Origin: CAYQQR01 sp964420035
GTDB taxonomy: Bacteria > Bacteroidota > Bacteroidia > Bacteroidales > SM23-62
Assembly: GCA_964420035.1 (NCBI GenBank)
Contig: CAYQQR010000001.1
Location: 1-64,000, forward strand
Length of the DNA stretch: 64,000 nucleotides
Reading direction: 5' to 3'
Part shown: one piece after another, positions 60,112 through 64,000 of the stretch
Layout of the letters: each line of letters starts with the position of its first letter
Position numbering within the stretch: the first letter of the stretch is position 1
The notes under the pieces: model-generated
What the model was told of the DNA's origin: nothing
Seen by the model: the letters and a program-made list of their open reading frames with translations, nothing else
Database searches by the model: none
Program-made: the position numbers and the translations under genes

Positions 60112-61433
60112 TTTATTCCTCCTGTTATGGTGTGTAATTCATAAGGTATATTGATATCCGTTGCATTCAGGGGATCGGTTCCCAATATAAAATTCGCCCC
60201 CAATCTTGCATACCTGTAATTCACAAAAAACCGGTTGCCCCGGTTTCCGGGACTGTATATTAATTTCAGGGTATATAACCGGTCAATGGGATTGGGATCA
60301 TTGTAAAAAAAATAACCATAATTCAGGGTTTGGTACCTGATCTTTCCTAAATGATACTGATTTTCTATCCAGATGTTCCCGGCCGGCTTAAATCCCAGCA
60401 TGATATACCCGTTATAACGATCTTCTTTTTGATTATTTAACTCAAAGATGGATTTAAACACGGAACCCAAATAGAAGTTTAAATTGCCCAGGGGATAATA
60501 CAGCAACTGCATTTCGTTCTCGACCTGCCGGATGCCGCCTATTTCGCTGTATGCGGGAAACCAGAGCAGGGATATTTTTGAAATGTTATAATTAATTCCC
60601 AGACCGGCTATAAAAGAAAAATCCTTCTGAGTACCTGTTTCACCGAGGAAAAGATTACCCATCCTGATTGTTTCGGTGTAAGCAGGCCACGATGAACGCA
60701 CCAAATGTACAGCAGGCGTTATGGTCCAACCATACCCGGGCGTTATGGACAGGGCAAGATAATACTGATCCTGCATGATCTTTTCGTTCCTGATCAGGTA
60801 ATAATCAGAATAGAACCGACTGATCCGGTCCTGGAATTTTTGCAGGCGCGAATATCCATGAAAAAGCCTCATTCGTGTTCCCAATTCGTGTTCCAGGTTA
60901 AAGGTAAGTACGGAATATTGTGAAACAACAGAACCCGGATCATAAGAAGGCATCAGATTGGCTTGATGCAGGTCTTCCCTGGATTGATCGTTCAGTAAGC
61001 CGCCGTAAGTATAGTCGAGATTCACCGACCGGATCAATGCCGGGAATTTCATACCGGTAACTTTTTTTCGCGCAGGGGTCAGTTCCTGGTAACAGAGCGA
61101 TGCGGCGTTTTTCCGGTTTAGGAACAAGCTGGCATAAAACAAATATTCCCTTGCAATGGTGTCTTCCGGGTTTTGTTTTACTGCTTTTTTGAAATGCCGT
61201 ATGGAACCGGCATAATTTTTTTTATTATATTCCGCGGCCCCAACCCGTAATCTTAAATAGTAAAAATCAATACCCGATTTAAAAGCTCTTTTCCCTGTTT
61301 GGATCAGTTCGTTCCATGAAGACCTCATAAATTGCCCATAGGTAGCCGTATCCACCTGATAGCTGTTCAGGGACTGGGAAAAACACAAGGTTCCCGTTGT
61401 TAATAGAACCAAACCAAGGATCACTCTTTGCAT
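60090..61433 (-). CDS. Exported TPR plus outer-membrane beta-barrel protein
   Basis: 447 residues with a signal peptide (MQRVILGLVLLTTGTLCFSQ). A short helical TPR-like part (about 40-120; LRVGAAEYNKKNYAGSIRHFKKAVKQNPEDTIAREYL) is followed by a C-terminal barrel-like domain with repeated amphipathic strands (FNLEHELGTRMRLFHGYSRL, RFFVNYRYARLGANFILG). It overlaps both neighbours, so cotranslation is likely. This pairing of a TPR stub with a barrel resembles outer-membrane assembly or export ports; substrate unknown. Confidence 0.78.
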   Translation of the reverse strand: MQRVILGLVLLTTGTLCFSQSLNSYQVDTATYGQFMRSSWNELIQTGKRAFKSGIDFYYLRLRVGAAEYNKKNYAGSIRHFKKAVKQNPEDTIAREYLFYASLFLNRKNAASLCYQELTPARKKVTGMKFPALIRSVNLDYTYGGLLNDQSREDLHQANLMPSYDPGSVVSQYSVLTFNLEHELGTRMRLFHGYSRLQKFQDRISRFYSDYYLIRNEKIMQDQYYLALSITPGYGWTITPAVHLVRSSWPAYTETIRMGNLFLGETGTQKDFSFIAGLGINYNISKISLLWFPAYSEIGGIRQVENEMQLLYYPLGNLNFYLGSVFKSIFELNNQKEDRYNGYIMLGFKPAGNIWIENQYHLGKIRYQTLNYGYFFYNDPNPIDRLYTLKLIYSPGNRGNRFFVNYRYARLGANFILGTDPLNATDINIPYELHTITGGIKWNISGN

Positions 61434-63613
61434 CGTTTCAGGGATATTGATTTGTGTTTTGTTTCTTTGATCGTGTGTATACCCGAACGGTCTATTTCAA
61501 TGTCAAAGCTGAAATGTAATTGGAGTTTTCCCAGGACTTTTTTCAATGTGCCGCTTTCTATCTGAATGCGGGAGGGAGAAATTTCATCATCCCTGTTCCG
61601 GTGCCGCGAAAAATATTCAGCGCTTAACCAGGTAAAGAAAGGAGCACTAAAATCATGAAGGGTCATTTTCCAGGTTTTATGGACCAGGTTGGCCGGGAAG
61701 GAATCCGTAATTTTCAAGTCCTGGTAGTATCCCTGAATTACCTTGTAAAGCGCATTTACAAAAAAGTAAAGGCCTGAGGATTTGGGGCCCTTGAATTTCG
61801 TGAAATAGAAGACATTGTTGGTATTGACAAAATATGCCATGGCACCGGTTTCAGCACAATGCAGGTAGGACTGATTGTATGGATCAGTGTGAATTTCAAA
61901 GGTCAACCTGCTTGATTTCCCTTTAGTATTGAACATGAAGCACAACCTTCTTCCCGGCACAAAATCAAAAGCTTCTTTTAACAGCTTATCCGAAGTGATC
62001 CTGGAGATTCGGTCGTTTTCTTCAGGATAGCCAAAGGATAAAAATTTACTTTTGTCCTTTCCATGTAAGATGTAGAAGGAAACAGGATATTTTCGGGTAG
62101 CAGAACCTATATAAGGTGTTTCCTGTATCTGAAAATGCAAATGGGGATAAGGAGAACGCCCCGAATTACCACACCGGGCCAGAACCTGACCTGTAGAAAC
62201 CCTGTCCCCTGCACGTACATTAATGCTCCCCTTTTTCAAGTGGCTCAATTTTGAATATAAATGATCATCGTGTTTGATTATTACGGTGTTCCCCCAGTTT
62301 TCTTCAAGATTAATTTCACCCACCCGATTGTCTTTTACCTGGTCCTGAATGGTTTCAATGGTTCCCGGTCCGGGAGCCAGTATCTGACGACCATAGCAAA
62401 AATAGTCTTCATGCTTGTTACCCTCATTTTTATACTGTTTGTCATTACGTCCAAGGATTACGAAATCCCAGGCATAGCGCCACTCATCTTTATGGGTGTA
62501 TTTTCCGTTAAATGCCTGTGAAACCGACCAGGTTCCGTAAAAAGGAAGAAGCAGTTGATGTTTTCCCTGCCCTTGAAAACGTTTCCGGTTCAGAAAATGA
62601 TTGTAAAGGTTTTTTTCCGGGACAAATTCCTGTACGTACACTTCTTTTAAACCCTCAGAGGGATGTGTCCTGTATTTCAGCGCATACAGGTAAAGTAAAA
62701 CAATTATATTAAATGGCAGAGAATAAACCGGCAGTCCAATGATGGACAACACACCGTTAAGACTAACTGTGACCAGTGCAACCACAGGGATCAGTATAAC
62801 CACCCAAACATATGAACGAATGCCCGGTACAACAAAGTATCCACCTATGGCTATAGCGGTTAGAATGTAGTTGAATCCAATATAACTGTAATTCAGATCG
62901 GTAAGATCGGCACCAATAAATGTATAGAAAAGATAAGCTGAAAAAAATCCCAGGAAGGAAAGGGTCCAGGCAATCCGGGAATAGATCAGAATGCCAATGG
63001 AAATGATGACCCCGGAAAACACACTGAATTGAAAAAAAATGGCACCAAGGGAAATAAAATATATCCTCAATGTTCGTGGAATGGCCAAATGGTTCCACCA
63101 TTCATAGATTTGCACGAGTTTATTGCCCCCGAGCATGTACAGATCGTTAAGCTTAAAGATTGCCCGCGTACTCAATCCAAGAGCATCAAACTGTGAAGCG
63201 GACAACAAAAGGGTCCATACACCAAAAAGGAATGGGATGCTGAGATAGGGCAAACCGTATTTAGTAAGTATTCCCTGGAATAAAAGGGTCACGAACAAAG
63301 TAAAAATACCGCCCAGGATAATGAGAAGCGTTAATTCAATACAAGGCTCATAGTTGATGCCCAGACCCAGGCCCACCAGAAGGGCATTGAATCCATAATG
63401 GCCCTCCCGGATCATATAGGCACTCATGCGCATCAGGGAGGCAACTAAATTGGCAGTAAGTACACTCAGCAGACCGTACAAACCTGTATATACATCAAAG
63501 AAGGTAACGAAGACCAGAATTCCGGAAAATAACAGATTTCTTGAGAAAAAAACCTGCGAATAACCGCGGGCAAGTGATTTCAGGAAAGTTATTGTTGTTA
63601 ATTTTTCCTGCAT
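61421..63613 (-). CDS. Urea transporter (Yut/UT-B type) fused to an M23 peptidase domain
   Basis: A 730-residue fusion. Residues 1 to about 315 form a polytopic domain with urea-transporter signatures (MIREGHYGFNALLVGLGLGI, YGLPYLSIPFLFGVW). About 345-520 is an M23/LytM domain: THKDEWRYAWDFVIL supplies His and Asp, NWGNTVIIKHDDHLYSKLSHL the core, and PHLHFQI the HxH. About 520-730 is a beta-rich tail of unknown type. Unlike the EnvC-like protein, the catalytic set appears complete. The peptidase should face the periplasm. It is flanked by a PLP decarboxylase (5 bp) and the TPR-barrel gene (13-bp overlap). Confidence 0.83.
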   Translation of the reverse strand: MQEKLTTITFLKSLARGYSQVFFSRNLLFSGILVFVTFFDVYTGLYGLLSVLTANLVASLMRMSAYMIREGHYGFNALLVGLGLGINYEPCIELTLLIILGGIFTLFVTLLFQGILTKYGLPYLSIPFLFGVWTLLLSASQFDALGLSTRAIFKLNDLYMLGGNKLVQIYEWWNHLAIPRTLRIYFISLGAIFFQFSVFSGVIISIGILIYSRIAWTLSFLGFFSAYLFYTFIGADLTDLNYSYIGFNYILTAIAIGGYFVVPGIRSYVWVVILIPVVALVTVSLNGVLSIIGLPVYSLPFNIIVLLYLYALKYRTHPSEGLKEVYVQEFVPEKNLYNHFLNRKRFQGQGKHQLLLPFYGTWSVSQAFNGKYTHKDEWRYAWDFVILGRNDKQYKNEGNKHEDYFCYGRQILAPGPGTIETIQDQVKDNRVGEINLEENWGNTVIIKHDDHLYSKLSHLKKGSINVRAGDRVSTGQVLARCGNSGRSPYPHLHFQIQETPYIGSATRKYPVSFYILHGKDKSKFLSFGYPEENDRISRITSDKLLKEAFDFVPGRRLCFMFNTKGKSSRLTFEIHTDPYNQSYLHCAETGAMAYFVNTNNVFYFTKFKGPKSSGLYFFVNALYKVIQGYYQDLKITDSFPANLVHKTWKMTLHDFSAPFFTWLSAEYFSRHRNRDDEISPSRIQIESGTLKKVLGKLQLHFSFDIEIDRSGIHTIKETKHKSISLKRCKE

Positions 63614-63618
63614 GCAGC

Positions 63619-64000
63619 TTATTTAAGATGTTCCGGTAATACTTCCTTCGACAGAATGTCGTCAAGAGATTCTGCCTTCCGGATCACATGGGGTTGACCT
63701 TTCATATCGATCATCACTACATTAGGACGCAGGGTGATAAACTGCAGCCACTGAGTCATATTGTATGCACCGACTCTCTTGATAACATAATGATCACCTT
63801 TTTTTAGCAATGGGAACGAAACCGCTTCACGGATCACGTCAATATTCATGCACAGCGGACCGTAAATGCTCATGTCTTCCTGGTGTTCCGACACGGGTTG
63901 GGCCGGGTGGATCTCATGTTCATACCAGAAGGAAGTAAACAACAGGTTTACTCCGGTATCCACAATCGTTGATCTTCGGCCATCCGATAATCTTTTGTTG
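63619..64000 (-). CDS. PLP-dependent (DapDC/ornithine-type) decarboxylase, C-terminal part
   Basis: Partial: the frame is open to the right edge, so only the last 127 or so residues are here. The segment GVNLLFTSFWYEHEIHP, the active-site YGPLCMNIDVI (Cys of the G-P-L-C motif) and KKGDHYVIKRVGAYNMTQWLQFI match the C-terminal beta domain of fold-III PLP decarboxylases, including diaminopimelate, ornithine and related enzymes. The substrate cannot be told from this part. It heads the urea-transporter/M23 operon, 5 bp upstream of the fusion gene. Confidence 0.8.
   Translation of the reverse strand, partial: NKRLSDGRRSTIVDTGVNLLFTSFWYEHEIHPAQPVSEHQEDMSIYGPLCMNIDVIREAVSFPLLKKGDHYVIKRVGAYNMTQWLQFITLRPNVVMIDMKGQPHVIRKAESLDDILSKEVLPEHLK

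Overview
The window is a stretch of chromosome from a member of the Bacteroidota, most likely a free-living, carotenoid-forming relative of the Bacteroidales/Marinilabiliales (lineage inferred). Evidence for the phylum: families typical of it (DUF4271, DUF4292, a degenerate EnvC-like protein, a zinc-ribbon-bearing PheS), many exact matches to its promoter -7 box TAnnTTTG in front of operon heads, and weak Shine-Dalgarno signals. Coding density is high, and I see no phage, insertion sequence, CRISPR array, rRNA or tRNA gene.

Layout. 51-4201 (minus): an ECF sigma factor, anti-sigma-like protein and outer-membrane barrel operon, followed by a MoeB/ThiF-like enzyme and dipeptidase E. 4425-10351 (plus): a TetR-controlled operon for a LolA-like carrier, two FtsX-type permeases, their ATPase and a DUF1302-like barrel. 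It looks like a complete envelope-spanning lipid or lipophile transporter. 10416-13015 (plus): an exported ankyrin/PPP phosphatase next to an exported CotH-like putative kinase. 12988-17759: a carotenoid cluster (crtI, crtB, a small exported protein, crtZ and a fused lycopene cyclase on minus; a CruF-like gene divergent on plus). 17780-21075: dtd, a small lipoprotein, and DUF4271-hemD-rnpA. 21168-30857 (plus): alpha-2-macroglobulin, PBP1C and a C-terminal processing protease.

30864-35576 holds polA, queD and an arsR regulator (minus) facing a polyprenyl diphosphate synthase. 35585-41785 (minus) runs RsbW-like kinase, ybeY, mnmG, ade, uvrC; a perfect parS-type palindrome sits between mnmG and ade, with a weaker copy in polA. 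41889-47552 (minus) is flippase, dut, TPR lipoprotein, DUF4292 lipoprotein, EnvC-like, with several ATGA overlaps. 47605-55262 carries housekeeping genes (TIGR01777, cyclophilin, pheS, osmC, Crp/Fnr regulator, a 58-residue membrane protein, ruvB, a MORN-like repeat protein, nadA).

55263-56038 is the only long gene-free stretch. Its left half is AT-rich and unremarkable; its right half is packed with short GC-rich palindromes. One of these has 8-bp terminal inverted repeats and recurs, with 48 of 53 bases identical, at 59374-59426. The window ends with rpiB, an Rrf2 regulator, vanZ, hemW, a coiled-coil membrane protein, and an envelope operon whose centre is a urea transporter fused to an M23 peptidase domain. 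The PLP-dependent decarboxylase at the head of that operon runs off the right edge.

Most promising for follow-up: the parS pair, the TIR-bordered repeat family, the TetR/LolA/ABC/barrel exporter with its duplicated operator, the exported phosphatase plus CotH-like kinase pair, and the urea-transporter/M23 fusion operon.
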